DNA from: Mannheimia varigena
GTDB taxonomy: Bacteria > Pseudomonadota > Gammaproteobacteria > Enterobacterales > Pasteurellaceae
Direction: 5' to 3'
Length of the DNA stretch: 64,000 bases
NCBI RefSeq assembly: GCF_013377235.1
Contig: NZ_CP016226.1
Span: 248,001 to 312,000, forward strand
Shown here: positions 8,314 to 17,271 of the stretch, piece after piece
Position numbering within the stretch: the first letter of the stretch is position 1
Layout: the number at the start of each line of letters is the position of its first letter
The notes under the pieces: model-generated
What the model was told of the DNA's origin: nothing
The model's input: the letters and a program-made list of their open reading frames with translations, nothing else
Databases searched by the model: none
Position numbers and translations under genes: made by a program

Positions 8314-9957
8314 TTATTTGAAAATAATGTCATTTTTCGGATCGTATTTATCTGCTTCAATCACTTTATTTTCTTCAAAGAATTTTTTCAGCATTTCCGC
8401 ATCAATAAAGCCGGTATTTACATAAGTAGGGTGCTGCTTCAGTAATGGATAACCATCACCACCGGCTGCGACGTAGTCAGGTAAAGAAACTTTATAGGTT
8501 TTGTTTTCATCAAATGCTTTACCACCAATTTTTACATCAGAAATGGTTTTTGCATTACGATCAACTACCATTGAAATACCTGCAAACTGTGGATATGCAC
8601 CTGTATCAACATCTTTCAATGCGATAGCCGTAATGGTATCTAACAACTCTTTGCCTTTTAAATCAACCGTTGCAATCATATTACCGAATGGTTGCACAGT
8701 CAGTAGGTTTTTATAGGTTACTTTTCCTTCCTCAATTGAAGTGCGGATACCGCCAGAATTCATAATACCGATGTCTGCTTTTACACGCTCCATTTGAGAT
8801 TGAGCAATTAAGCGACCGAGATTGGTTTGATGGAAGCGAATATGTTCACGTTTACCGTCTAATAAGCCTTTAACGCTTCCGACCTCAATGTTCAGTTTTT
8901 GGTCGCCTTCATCTTGATATTTTTTGAGTAATTGATAAGTGGCTTCATCTGCTTTAATTTCAGGTTGGTAGAGTTGGTATTCTTTTGTACCATCTTCTTT
9001 TTTGATGGTTTTTTTCAAGTTTACAGGGATTAATTCATATTTTACTAAAGTTGTTTTGCCGTTTTTAAATTCAAAATCAGCACGTCCAACAAATTTACCC
9101 CATTCGCCTGCTTGAACAATCCAAGTGCCGTTTTGGTAATCCGGTTTACACTCTTCTCCCGGTGTGTATTTCGCTTTGAATTGGCCTTTATCATCAATAC
9201 ATACTGTATCGTGAGTATGTCCACCAATGATTAAATCGAAAGCTCCTTTATCTAAAGTGCGAGCCATTGTTACATCGCCCGGTGCATTAGTGCCGTGTTT
9301 ACCATCAAAGTAATAGCCCATATGAGTTAGAGCAATACGCACATCCGGTTTTTCAGTTTTGTTAATTTCTGTAAGTGTTGTTTTTGCAGTTTCAATCGGG
9401 TTTTTAAATACCGCATTTTCAGTTACATCAGGATTACCTAATTTTGCAGTATCTTCTGTAGTTAATCCAACAACGGCAATTTTTAGACCGCCTCTTTCAA
9501 GAATAACGTAAGGTTTTACTATAGGCTTATCTGTTTTTTTATTAATAACATTCGCAGAAATAAAAGGGAATTTTGCCCATTGTTCTTGCATAGAAAGTAC
9601 TTGGAGAGGGAAGTCAAACTCGTGATTACCTAACACCATTGCATCATAACCAACCGCATTCATACCCTCAATATCAGGGCGAGCGTTTTGCATATCCGAT
9701 TCAGGCACACCGGTATTAACATCACCAGCATTTAATACTACGACTGAACCGCCTTTTTCTTCTACATCTTTGCGAATACCATCAATTAATGTTTTTTGTG
9801 CCGCTAAGCCATATTCACCTTTATCGTTTTGCCAAAAATGACCGTGTAGGTCATTGGTATGTAGCACAGTAAAACTGTAAGTTTTATCGGTTTCATACGC
9901 CATTGCAGAGACTGAGCCTAGAATAGCGAGAGAAAGTAATGTTTTCTTAAAGTTCAT
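8314..9957 (-). CDS. ushA: UDP-sugar hydrolase / 5'-nucleotidase UshA
   Basis: 547 residues (E. coli UshA 550). A Sec signal peptide (MNFKKTLLSLAILGSVSAMA) is followed by a metallophosphatase domain with HTNDLHGHF, NAGDVNTG, GNHEFD and GGHTHD metal-ligand motifs, then the C-terminal nucleotide-specificity domain (GGDGYP near the end). The enzyme acts in the periplasm on UDP-sugars and nucleoside monophosphates. E. coli UshA also cleaves NAD, so a link with nadV in NAD scavenging is possible but inferred. The gene runs convergent to yciH and follows dgkA by 38 bases. Confidence 0.95.
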   Translation of the reverse strand: MNFKKTLLSLAILGSVSAMAYETDKTYSFTVLHTNDLHGHFWQNDKGEYGLAAQKTLIDGIRKDVEEKGGSVVVLNAGDVNTGVPESDMQNARPDIEGMNAVGYDAMVLGNHEFDFPLQVLSMQEQWAKFPFISANVINKKTDKPIVKPYVILERGGLKIAVVGLTTEDTAKLGNPDVTENAVFKNPIETAKTTLTEINKTEKPDVRIALTHMGYYFDGKHGTNAPGDVTMARTLDKGAFDLIIGGHTHDTVCIDDKGQFKAKYTPGEECKPDYQNGTWIVQAGEWGKFVGRADFEFKNGKTTLVKYELIPVNLKKTIKKEDGTKEYQLYQPEIKADEATYQLLKKYQDEGDQKLNIEVGSVKGLLDGKREHIRFHQTNLGRLIAQSQMERVKADIGIMNSGGIRTSIEEGKVTYKNLLTVQPFGNMIATVDLKGKELLDTITAIALKDVDTGAYPQFAGISMVVDRNAKTISDVKIGGKAFDENKTYKVSLPDYVAAGGDGYPLLKQHPTYVNTGFIDAEMLKKFFEENKVIEADKYDPKNDIIFK

Positions 9958-9995
9958 AGAAATACCTCAATAAGTATTAGTGTTATAACAGGGCA

Positions 9996-10358
9996 TTAGA
10001 AGAATAAAACCAATATCCAAGTAATTGCCAGTAAAATCATTGATAAAAACACAGCAGCTGAACCAAAATCTTTTGCTCTACCGGACAGCTCGTGAAAGTC
10101 AGAACCAATGCGATCAACGACGGCTTCAACCGCACTATTAAGTAATTCAACAATTAAGACCAGCAATATTGTCCCGACTAGCAGTACTTTTTCAATATTC
10201 GTTTCACCAAGAATAAAGGCTAACGGAAATAGAATAATTGCACACCACAGTTCTTGGCGAAAGGCAGCTTCATTAATATAGGCAGCTTTTAAGCCTTTCA
10301 TTGAATAATTTGTTGCATTAATAACACGCTGAAAGTCAGCTTTATTTTTAGGTTTCAT
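9996..10358 (-). CDS. dgkA: Diacylglycerol kinase
   Basis: 120 residues, a small integral-membrane kinase with three transmembrane helices. The family signature ELLNSAVEAVVDRIG and the N-terminal amphipathic GLKAAYINEAAFRQE are present, including catalytic Glu in the NEAAFRQE stretch. It phosphorylates diacylglycerol left over from membrane-derived glucan synthesis, returning it to phospholipid. ushA follows 38 bases downstream on the same strand. Confidence 0.95.
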   Translation of the reverse strand: MKPKNKADFQRVINATNYSMKGLKAAYINEAAFRQELWCAIILFPLAFILGETNIEKVLLVGTILLVLIVELLNSAVEAVVDRIGSDFHELSGRAKDFGSAAVFLSMILLAITWILVLFF

Positions 10359-10418
10359 AAGTTGTTATGATTAAGTGAATAAGTTAAACGTTATTGTACT
10401 GAAAGAAAAATTATCTTT

Positions 10419-10558
10419 AAGGGAATCTAGTATGAATAAAATAACTTAATCTGAAAATAGGAAAATCCAATTTTTTGCAAAAAAATTTAAAAAAATGACC
10501 GCTTGTTTATTCCATATTGGCCGATTTTCAGATAATCTACAAACCTATATTATTAGGT
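10419..10558 (+). promoter_or_regulatory. Putative sstT leader with five-codon ORF and long-range stem
   Basis: Between divergent dgkA and sstT lies an AAGGGA ribosome site (10419-10424), then a mini-ORF ATG AAT AAA ATA ACT TAA (10432-10449, MNKIT). Its stop abuts the left arm of a 10-bp stem (ATCTGAAAAT 10449-10458 / ATTTTCAGAT 10524-10533), with a second CCAAT/ATTGG pairing inside. The loop holds an uptake core (10498-10506). A small ACCTA/TAGGT hairpin at 10543-10558 leads into an intrinsic terminator. The elements are seen; a regulatory role, perhaps sensing threonine or serine supply, is inference. A short terminated RNA is the alternative. Confidence 0.4.
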
Positions 10559-10590
10559 GGATAAATATTATTTATCCTTTTTTATTTTTT
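10559..10590 (+). terminator. Intrinsic terminator 23 bases upstream of the sstT start
   Basis: A 7-bp stem (GGATAAA / TTTATCC, loop TATTA) is followed by TTTTTTATTTTTT. No gene on the + strand lies upstream of it within this intergenic region, since dgkA runs the other way. It must therefore end a leader or small RNA, or attenuate sstT. Confidence 0.7.
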
Positions 10591-10612
10591 GTCTTACAGA
10601 AGTGAAATTCTT

Positions 10613-11821
10613 ATGAGTAATTCATTATCTTCAAAAATTCTTGGCGGTAATCTTGTATTACGCATCGCCATTGGTTTGGTGCTAGGGGTATTACTGGCAC
10701 TTATTAATAAAGATTGGGCGGTGAACGTTGGTGTACTAGGTCAATTCTTTGTAAAATCGCTCCGTGCTATTGCTCCTATTTTAGTGTTTGTATTAGTGTT
10801 ATCTGCGATTGCAAATAAAGAAGTGGGATCAGACAGCAAATTAAAACCGATTTTAGTGCTTTATGTATTAGGGACTTTCTTGGCTGCATTAACAGCAGTT
10901 GTATTAAGTTTTATGTTCCCAACTACATTAGAATTAACTGCAAGTCCGGACGGTTTAGCACCACCGGAAGGCATCGGTCAAATTTTAAAAACGGTGATTT
11001 TTAACTTGGTAGATAATCCATTAACAGCATTAAGTAACGGTAACTTTATCGGTATTTTAGCTTGGTCTATCGGCTTGGGTATCGCATTCCGCCACGGTTC
11101 AGCAAGTTCAAAGATGTTCTTAAATGATTTAGCAAATGCAGTTTCATTTGTGGTTAAAGTTGTGATTGCGTTTGCACCTATCGGTGTATTTGGCTTGGTA
11201 GCAGAAACTGTTGCAGTAAATGGTTTAGATGCTTTTGAAGGCTATGCTCGCTTATTACTAGTATTAGTAGGTGCAATGTTATTTGTAGCATTAGTATTAA
11301 ACCCATTATTAGTATTTTGGAAAATTCGCCGCAATCCATACCCTCTCACATTTACATGCCTACGTGAAAGCGGTGTCACCGCATTCTTTACTCGTAGTTC
11401 TGCTGCAAACATTCCTGTAAATATGAACCTGGCAAAACGTTTAGGTGTGCGTGATGAAATAGCTTCTGTTGCTATCCCTCTTGGTGCAAGCATTAATATG
11501 GCGGGGGCTGCAATTACCGTTACCGTATTAACGCTTGCAGCTGCATATACACAAGGTATTCAGCCAGATTTCACAACAGCATTATTATTAAGCGTAGTGG
11601 CTTCAATTTGTGCTTGTGGTGCATCAGGTGTTGCTGGTGGTTCATTGTTATTAATTCCATTAGCGTGTAGCTTATTCAACATTCCAAACGATATCGCAGC
11701 CCAAGTTATCGGCGTAGGCTTCGTGATTGGGGTAATTCAAGACTCGGTTGAAACCGCTCTAAATTCATCAACAGACGTATTATTTACCACTGCGGTAAGC
11801 TACTCTGAAGATCAAAAATAA
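10613..11821 (+). CDS. sstT: Serine/threonine:sodium symporter
   Basis: 402 residues of the dicarboxylate/amino acid:cation symporter family with about eight to nine membrane segments and hairpin loops. TRSSAANIPVNM and the SINMAGAAITVTVL stretch are the family's substrate- and sodium-binding motifs. It imports serine and threonine with Na+. ATG 10613 (MSNSLSSKILGG) is taken over the upstream TTG at 10589, which lies in the T tract of a terminator. Expression is probably attenuated by the leader. A UUCG-loop terminator closes the gene. Confidence 0.95.
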   Translation: MSNSLSSKILGGNLVLRIAIGLVLGVLLALINKDWAVNVGVLGQFFVKSLRAIAPILVFVLVLSAIANKEVGSDSKLKPILVLYVLGTFLAALTAVVLSFMFPTTLELTASPDGLAPPEGIGQILKTVIFNLVDNPLTALSNGNFIGILAWSIGLGIAFRHGSASSKMFLNDLANAVSFVVKVVIAFAPIGVFGLVAETVAVNGLDAFEGYARLLLVLVGAMLFVALVLNPLLVFWKIRRNPYPLTFTCLRESGVTAFFTRSSAANIPVNMNLAKRLGVRDEIASVAIPLGASINMAGAAITVTVLTLAAAYTQGIQPDFTTALLLSVVASICACGASGVAGGSLLLIPLACSLFNIPNDIAAQVIGVGFVIGVIQDSVETALNSSTDVLFTTAVSYSEDQK

Positions 11822-11835
11822 GCAAACTAATTAAT

Positions 11836-11860
11836 AAGGCAGACTTCGGTCTGCCTTTAT
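11836..11860 (+). terminator. Intrinsic terminator after sstT
   Basis: A 9-bp stem (AAGGCAGAC / GTCTGCCTT) closed by a stable TTCG tetraloop, followed by TATTTTA, begins 15 bases after the stop. Confidence 0.85.
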
Positions 11861-11953
11861 TTTACTATTTTTGTGAGCTTGCTCGAAAAATTAAAAATCC
11901 TTTCTGAAAACAGACTGATAAAACGGCATACTTAACTAAAAATTGAGTAGCCT

Positions 11954-14239
11954 ATGAATTTAGACCGTTTTTGTATTCTGCTGACGTTACTTCACTTACC
12001 AATTCTGTTTTTACCTAAAGCATTTCTGATATCAGGCATTCTAGCTGGGTGTATAGTGATATGTGTCGCTACGTTTTATCGCTCCCAATTAATGGCGTTA
12101 TTGGGGATTTTTCTGTGTATTGGTTATTTTCAGATTATTCAAATAGTAAAAAATGCAGAAAATCTTACCGCTAGTAAGGCGAAGGTTGAATTTGAAATTA
12201 CCCAAATTTTAAAACAAATCGATTACCAAAACGCCATCGCTAAATTGGAAAATGGCGATAAAATTTACCTAAATTGGCAAGCAGAACAACCGTTAGTTTT
12301 AAACCAACATTACCGTGCAGATTTAACTCTTCGTCCAATATCTGCCCGCAGTAATATCGGCAATTTTGACCGTCAGAAATGGTATTTCGCCCAACATATC
12401 TCAGGCACTGCAACTGTCAAAAAAGCAGAAAAATTAGAGACGGAAACTAAGCCTTTTCGCACAAAGTGGCTTAAGCGTGTAAAAACACAGATCTCAGAGC
12501 TGCCCACCCAAGGTTTAATACTCGCTTTAGCATTTGGTGAGCGAGCTTGGCTGAAATCATCGCATTGGGAAACCTTTCAAAAAACTGCTACAGCCCATCT
12601 AATTGCCATTTCAGGCTTACATATTGCGTTAGCAATGGCATTCGGTTTTTATTTTGCCAAAGGTGTCCAATGGTTGTTCTTAGCCTCTCGTATCTCACTT
12701 TTACAAGCGGTCGGATTTTCTCATTTATTTACCAAAATTTTCGGGTTTATATTTGCTTTTGGTTACAGCTATTTAGCCGGTTTTTCTGTACCGACTGTCA
12801 GAGCATTGTTTGCAATCAGCTTGGTTTTGCTTTGTCAATTTAGTCGTCGCCATTACACTCCTTGGCAATTTTGGTGGCGGGTGGTGACATTATTGATTGT
12901 GCTTGACCCACTGACTTTACTTTCAGACAGTTTTTGGTTATCAATTCTAGCCGTTGCCAGCCTGATATTTTGGTATCAATTTTTCCCACTTTCACGTTTT
13001 ATCAGCTCAGAAACTTGCAAAAAATTAGCGAAATGTAACCGCTTGTTACTTTCATTATTGCACCTGCAAATCGGTATCTGGTTGATTTTTTCCCCTATCC
13101 AACTCTATTTTTTCCAAGGTGTTTCGCCCTTTGCCTTAATTGCCAATTTGCTGATTGTTCCGCTTTATAGCTTCCTGCTTGTACCCCTGATTTTATTTAG
13201 CTTATTGAGTGATAATCTCTTTTCCACTTGGCAACTTGCCGATTGGCTCAGTCAAGGCAGCTTAGCATTGCTCGCTCCGTTCACCGATTTTTGGTGGGAT
13301 CTAAGTTATTGGCAACAATGGCAATTGCTGTCTGTTAATTTATTGATTTTATTGCTGATTTATTGCAAAGCCTATACTTTACCTTATCTCAAATGGCTAC
13401 AAGCTGTAGCGATAGCATTACTGTTTAATTTGAGTTTTTATCTTAATCTGCTTTTGCCACAGCCGAAAACAGAATGGATTACCTTTGATGTCGGGCAAGG
13501 GTTAGCGATAGCATTGATTTACGAAGGCAACAAAGCGGTTATTTATGATAGTGGGGCAAGTTGGCAATCTGCTGACGGTTCCGTCAATTCAATGGCAAAA
13601 AATGAATTATTGCCTTATTTCATTCGCCGAGGCATTTCGGTTGAGGCGATTTTTCTGAGCCACGATGATAATGATCATTCAGGCGGTATTACCGATCTGC
13701 TAAAAACTTATCCAAATGCTAAATTTATCAGTTCAAGCCGAACGACTTATCAAGATAGGCAACCGGAACCTTGTATTAAAGGGCAACAATGGCAATTGGG
13801 GCAATGGCAGTTAGAGGCTATGTATCCTGAAAAAATCGTGGAGAAAGCGAAAAATCAGGACTCTTGCGTTATTTTAGCGAAAAATGACCGCTTGCAAATA
13901 CTATTAACTGGGGATTCGGGAGCAGAACAAGAGCGGCAATTTGCCTCTGAAGTTGGAAAGGTTGATTTCCTGCAAGTAGGGCATCACGGTAGTAAAAGTA
14001 GTACGAGTGAAACTTTATTATCTTCAACACAGCCACAGGTCGCAATCATCTCAAGCGGTCGTTGGAATCCTTGGCAATTGCCTAATAAACAAGTGATGGA
14101 GCGTTTAGAACGTCGAAATATAAAAGTATTCAATACAGCGGAAACCGGAATGATAAGAATAAAATTCAAACAAGCGAACTTTAAAATAGAACAAGCACGA
14201 GGAGAGTACTCACCTTGGTATCGAGGCTTTATTAAATAA
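11954..14239 (+). CDS. comEC: ComEC/Rec2 DNA-internalisation channel protein
   Basis: 761 residues, close to Haemophilus Rec2. The order is an N-terminal soluble OB-like region between membrane segments (about 60-170), the multi-spanning competence domain (about 175-500, with HLIAISGLHIAL), and a C-terminal metallo-beta-lactamase-like domain with HDDNDHSGG near residue 568 and GHHGSKSS near 677. It carries single-stranded DNA across the inner membrane during transformation. No frameshift or lost motif is seen, so the pathway looks intact here. Several uptake cores (for example near 12705 and 13041) lie inside the gene. It appears monocistronic. Confidence 0.94.
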   Translation: MNLDRFCILLTLLHLPILFLPKAFLISGILAGCIVICVATFYRSQLMALLGIFLCIGYFQIIQIVKNAENLTASKAKVEFEITQILKQIDYQNAIAKLENGDKIYLNWQAEQPLVLNQHYRADLTLRPISARSNIGNFDRQKWYFAQHISGTATVKKAEKLETETKPFRTKWLKRVKTQISELPTQGLILALAFGERAWLKSSHWETFQKTATAHLIAISGLHIALAMAFGFYFAKGVQWLFLASRISLLQAVGFSHLFTKIFGFIFAFGYSYLAGFSVPTVRALFAISLVLLCQFSRRHYTPWQFWWRVVTLLIVLDPLTLLSDSFWLSILAVASLIFWYQFFPLSRFISSETCKKLAKCNRLLLSLLHLQIGIWLIFSPIQLYFFQGVSPFALIANLLIVPLYSFLLVPLILFSLLSDNLFSTWQLADWLSQGSLALLAPFTDFWWDLSYWQQWQLLSVNLLILLLIYCKAYTLPYLKWLQAVAIALLFNLSFYLNLLLPQPKTEWITFDVGQGLAIALIYEGNKAVIYDSGASWQSADGSVNSMAKNELLPYFIRRGISVEAIFLSHDDNDHSGGITDLLKTYPNAKFISSSRTTYQDRQPEPCIKGQQWQLGQWQLEAMYPEKIVEKAKNQDSCVILAKNDRLQILLTGDSGAEQERQFASEVGKVDFLQVGHHGSKSSTSETLLSSTQPQVAIISSGRWNPWQLPNKQVMERLERRNIKVFNTAETGMIRIKFKQANFKIEQARGEYSPWYRGFIK

Positions 14240-14240
14240 A

Positions 14241-14260
14241 GAGCCAGTAGATACTGGCTC
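14241..14260. terminator. Bidirectional terminator between comEC and hcr
   Basis: A GAGCCAGT / ACTGGCTC stem with a 4-base loop lies 2 bases after the comEC stop, between convergent genes. Confidence 0.7.
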
Positions 14261-14267
14261 ATTAAAA

Positions 14268-15287
14268 TTAGATATTGACAGAAACATCAGCTTTTACACG
14301 GCAACTACAAGCTAACACATAGCCCTGTGCGATTTCTTCAGGGGTTAGCTCGCCTGTTTTTACGACCTCATATTCGCCACTGATAACTTGTGTTTTGCAT
14401 AATCCGCATAACCCGGTGCGACAACCTGAAATAACAGCTTGTTCTTGAGCTTCCAAGGCAGCTAATAGCGTCATACCAACAGGCACTTCTGCTTTAATTT
14501 GAGAAATACCATTAATTGTTAATGTCGTTTTCTCATCTGAACTAATTGCACTGGCTAATGCTGTGTCAAAGAATGCTTCGGTGAAGAAACGCTCTTCGGA
14601 ACCACCTAGTGATAAAACAATTTCTTTCAATGCATCCATATAGGCTTGCGGACCACAGGTCATTACGGTGTAATCTGCGATATGTGGTACGGCTTTGGCA
14701 ACAATTTCTTTGCTAATTCGTCCTGCCTCAAAACCTTCAGAGGCATCAACAGATGCATTCATTACTAGATTAAAATGAGGATATTGTGCTTTCAACTCCG
14801 CCCATTCCTGTTTAAAGATGACATCCTCAGGAGAATGTACACTGTGAATAACAGTAACCTTTGTTTCAGGACGATTTTTTAATAACCAGCGAGCCATTGA
14901 CATAATTGGGGTAATGCCACTGCCTGCCCCCACTAATAAATAGTGGTCTGCAATGACGTGCTGGCAAGAAAATTCGCCCATTGGGTTTGAAAACCACACC
15001 TGATCCCCTACTTTTACTTCATTATTTAGCCAAGTTGAGCCCACACCGCCTTCAATTTCACGTACGGTAATGGAGACAAAACGACTTTCCCCCGGTGTGG
15101 AAGATAGTGAATAAGCACGAGTAATATGTGGTGTATTTTTTATACTTACTAACGCATATTGCCCCGCTTGGTAAGGGTAGAAGTCTTGGGCAATAAAATG
15201 GATAGTTGTTACGCCAGGGGCTTCTTTTACAATAGAATGAACTTGTAATTCATTGATACATAATGGGTTTTTATTTGTATTTGCCAT
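14268..15287 (-). CDS. hcr: NADH oxidoreductase Hcr (reductase for the hybrid-cluster protein)
   Basis: 339 residues: a ferredoxin-reductase-type FAD domain (RAYSLSST near 55-62), an NAD domain (LLVGAGSGITPIMS, then TCGPQAYMD) and a C-terminal plant-type [2Fe-2S] domain with CRTGLCGLC and a final Cys in LACSC. It passes electrons from NADH to Hcp. The gene lies 71 bases downstream of hcp on the same strand, with an inverted uptake-sequence pair in the gap. Hcp/Hcr handle nitric oxide and hydroxylamine stress under anaerobic conditions. Confidence 0.92.
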   Translation of the reverse strand: MANTNKNPLCINELQVHSIVKEAPGVTTIHFIAQDFYPYQAGQYALVSIKNTPHITRAYSLSSTPGESRFVSITVREIEGGVGSTWLNNEVKVGDQVWFSNPMGEFSCQHVIADHYLLVGAGSGITPIMSMARWLLKNRPETKVTVIHSVHSPEDVIFKQEWAELKAQYPHFNLVMNASVDASEGFEAGRISKEIVAKAVPHIADYTVMTCGPQAYMDALKEIVLSLGGSEERFFTEAFFDTALASAISSDEKTTLTINGISQIKAEVPVGMTLLAALEAQEQAVISGCRTGLCGLCKTQVISGEYEVVKTGELTPEEIAQGYVLACSCRVKADVSVNI

Positions 15288-15304
15288 TTTTAATATTCCT
15301 CGTT

Positions 15305-15350
15305 ACAAGCGGTTATTTTTGGCAATTTTTTGCAAAAAACGACCGCTTGT
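15305..15350. terminator. Inverted uptake-sequence pair between hcp and hcr
   Basis: ACAAGCGGT at 15305-15313 and ACCGCTTGT at 15342-15350 form a stem over an internal TTGCAAA. The pair lies inside what should be one hcp-hcr operon, so it may reduce hcr expression relative to hcp. Confidence 0.55.
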
Positions 15351-15358
15351 CTTTGCAA

Positions 15359-17014
15359 CTATTTATTGATGATATGACCAAAATCCTGTTCCGGTGTTGT
15401 TAAACCGCTTAAACCGAATTTTTCGTGTAATAACGCCATTACATTATCATTTAAGAAAGCCGGTTTGCTCGGGCCTGAATACACATTTTTAACACCTAAA
15501 GCAAGTAATGTTAGCAATACAATAATTGCTTTTTGTTCAAACCAAGATAGCACGATAGAAAGTGGTAATTCATTTAAGCCGATACCAAGTTTTTGTGACA
15601 ATGTTACTGCAAGCATAATGGCTGAATAAGTGTCGTTACATTGACCAGCATCTAATAGACGAGGTAAGCCACCATCAATAGTACCAAAATCTAATTTATT
15701 GAAACGGTATTTACCGCAACCGAGAGTTAACACGGCAGTATCTTTTGGCAGGGCATAAGCTAAATCTGTATAGTAATGACGTTCTTCTTTATCGCCATCA
15801 CAACCACCAATAACGAATACATGGCTCAGTTTACCTGCTTTTACTAAATCAATTACCGCATCTGACGCATCAATTAACGTTTTACGACCGAAACCTACAG
15901 TAATGTAATGTTCTAACTCCGAATAAGGGAAACCATCACAAGCTAAGGCTTTTTCAATTGCTGGAGTAAAATCGTGATCATCCAAGTGTGTTACGCCCGG
16001 CCAACCTACGATATTACGTGTAAAAATACGGTCTGCGTAATTACCCACATTTGGATCGATTAAGCAGTTGGATGTCATAATGATGGCACCAGGGAAACGA
16101 GCAAATTCTTTTTGCTGATTTTGCCAGCCTGAACCATAGTTCCCAACCAAGTGTTTGTATTTTTTTAGTTCTGGATAACCGTGGGCAGGAAGCATTTCAC
16201 CGTGAGTATAAATATTAATACCTTTACCTTCAGTTTGTTCTAAAAGTTCTTTAAGATCTTTTAAGTCGTGACCTGAAATTAAAATACATTTACCTTTTAC
16301 CGGACGAATATTCACGTTTGCTGGCACAGGGTTACCAAAATGTTCTGTTTCACCCGCATCTAACAATGCCATAACCTTAAAGTTCATTGCACCGATGGCT
16401 AATGCTTTCTCAAGTAATTCATTTAAATCACTTGGTTGAGTACCTAGCCAGGACATAAATTGGTGATATTCAGTATGAATTTCGCTGTCAAATTTATCTA
16501 ATACATAAGCGTGTTCAAGATAGGCCGCTGCACCTTTTAAACCATATAAGCATAATAAGCGTACACCATGTGCCTCTTCGCCAATTTCAGCACGATCGAT
16601 ATCTAACGCAAATGCTTTTGCTTGTTCGGCTAGTTGATCAATTGAAATTCCTTTTAATTCAATGTGGGCTAATGGGTGATCAATATTGGTATTAGGTGCA
16701 ATTTCATTAATTGCTTTGATTAATTCGTTACGATAAACGAGGGCTTGCTGTGCATAACCGACAATTCGGGCGGAATCAAAATTTACATTCGTTAATGTTG
16801 CAAAAAATGCACGGGGTGCAAATGCATCAGCTTCAAGATTAATAATATTAAATTCACGTGCTTTTAGTGCCCAAGCAGATAAGCTATGTAACGTAGCAAT
16901 AAGTAAATCTTGTAAGTCAGACGTTTCTGCTGTTTTCCCACACATACCTTGAGAAAAGCTACAGCCATTACCCACAGGGGTAACCATTGTTTGTTCACAT
17001 TGAACGCAATACAT
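15359..17014 (-). CDS. hcp: Hydroxylamine reductase / hybrid-cluster protein
   Basis: 551 residues (E. coli 550). The N-terminal cysteine cluster MYCVQCEQT...GNGCSFSQGMCGK carries the four ligands of the first iron-sulphur cluster. Later ligands of the hybrid [4Fe-2S-2O] cluster are visible in GHDLKDL, TSNCLIDP, GGCDGDKEERHYYTDLA and LDAGQCND. The protein is a cytoplasmic NO reductase and nitrosylase in E. coli. GGAGTG lies 7 bases before the ATG. An FNR-like palindrome lies about 140 bases upstream, consistent with anaerobic induction. Confidence 0.96.
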   Translation of the reverse strand: MYCVQCEQTMVTPVGNGCSFSQGMCGKTAETSDLQDLLIATLHSLSAWALKAREFNIINLEADAFAPRAFFATLTNVNFDSARIVGYAQQALVYRNELIKAINEIAPNTNIDHPLAHIELKGISIDQLAEQAKAFALDIDRAEIGEEAHGVRLLCLYGLKGAAAYLEHAYVLDKFDSEIHTEYHQFMSWLGTQPSDLNELLEKALAIGAMNFKVMALLDAGETEHFGNPVPANVNIRPVKGKCILISGHDLKDLKELLEQTEGKGINIYTHGEMLPAHGYPELKKYKHLVGNYGSGWQNQQKEFARFPGAIIMTSNCLIDPNVGNYADRIFTRNIVGWPGVTHLDDHDFTPAIEKALACDGFPYSELEHYITVGFGRKTLIDASDAVIDLVKAGKLSHVFVIGGCDGDKEERHYYTDLAYALPKDTAVLTLGCGKYRFNKLDFGTIDGGLPRLLDAGQCNDTYSAIMLAVTLSQKLGIGLNELPLSIVLSWFEQKAIIVLLTLLALGVKNVYSGPSKPAFLNDNVMALLHEKFGLSGLTTPEQDFGHIINK

Positions 17015-17146
17015 ACATCACTCCAAATTAAATTTAAATAAAAATAACTCTCAATAACCAACTAAAATAGTGGGTTTTTACTGGGAACAATAATAAGATT
17101 AGGTGTGAAGAATAAAAAGTAAGATTTTAAAGAAATGCACAAAAAT

Positions 17147-17160
17147 TTGATTTAGTTCAA
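17147..17160. promoter_or_regulatory. FNR-like site upstream of hcp
   Basis: TTGAT-TTAG-TTCAA matches the FNR consensus TTGAT-N4-ATCAA at nine of ten positions. A weak -10-like TACTTT on the minus strand (17116-17121) would put the site near -42, the class II activator position. The promoter itself was not confirmed. Confidence 0.45.
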
Positions 17161-17238
17161 TAGAATTACTTATTCTTAGGTAGGATTTAACTGTTTGTTT
17201 TTATTAAGAATAATTAATAATAACACTTGAGATGGTAT

Positions 17239-17262
17239 AAAGGTGAGCTTTACTCACCTTTT
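17239..17262. terminator. Terminator after queA
   Basis: AAAGGTGAG / CTCACCTTT, a 9-bp stem with a 5-base loop, lies 10 bases beyond the queA stop. Confidence 0.65.
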
Positions 17263-17271
17263 AGCCCAAGT

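Noticed and set aside
10359..10431. TTGTTA-N17-TAAACG as a promoter for the sstT leader
   Set aside because: The -10 hexamer matches the consensus at only half its positions, too weak to annotate.
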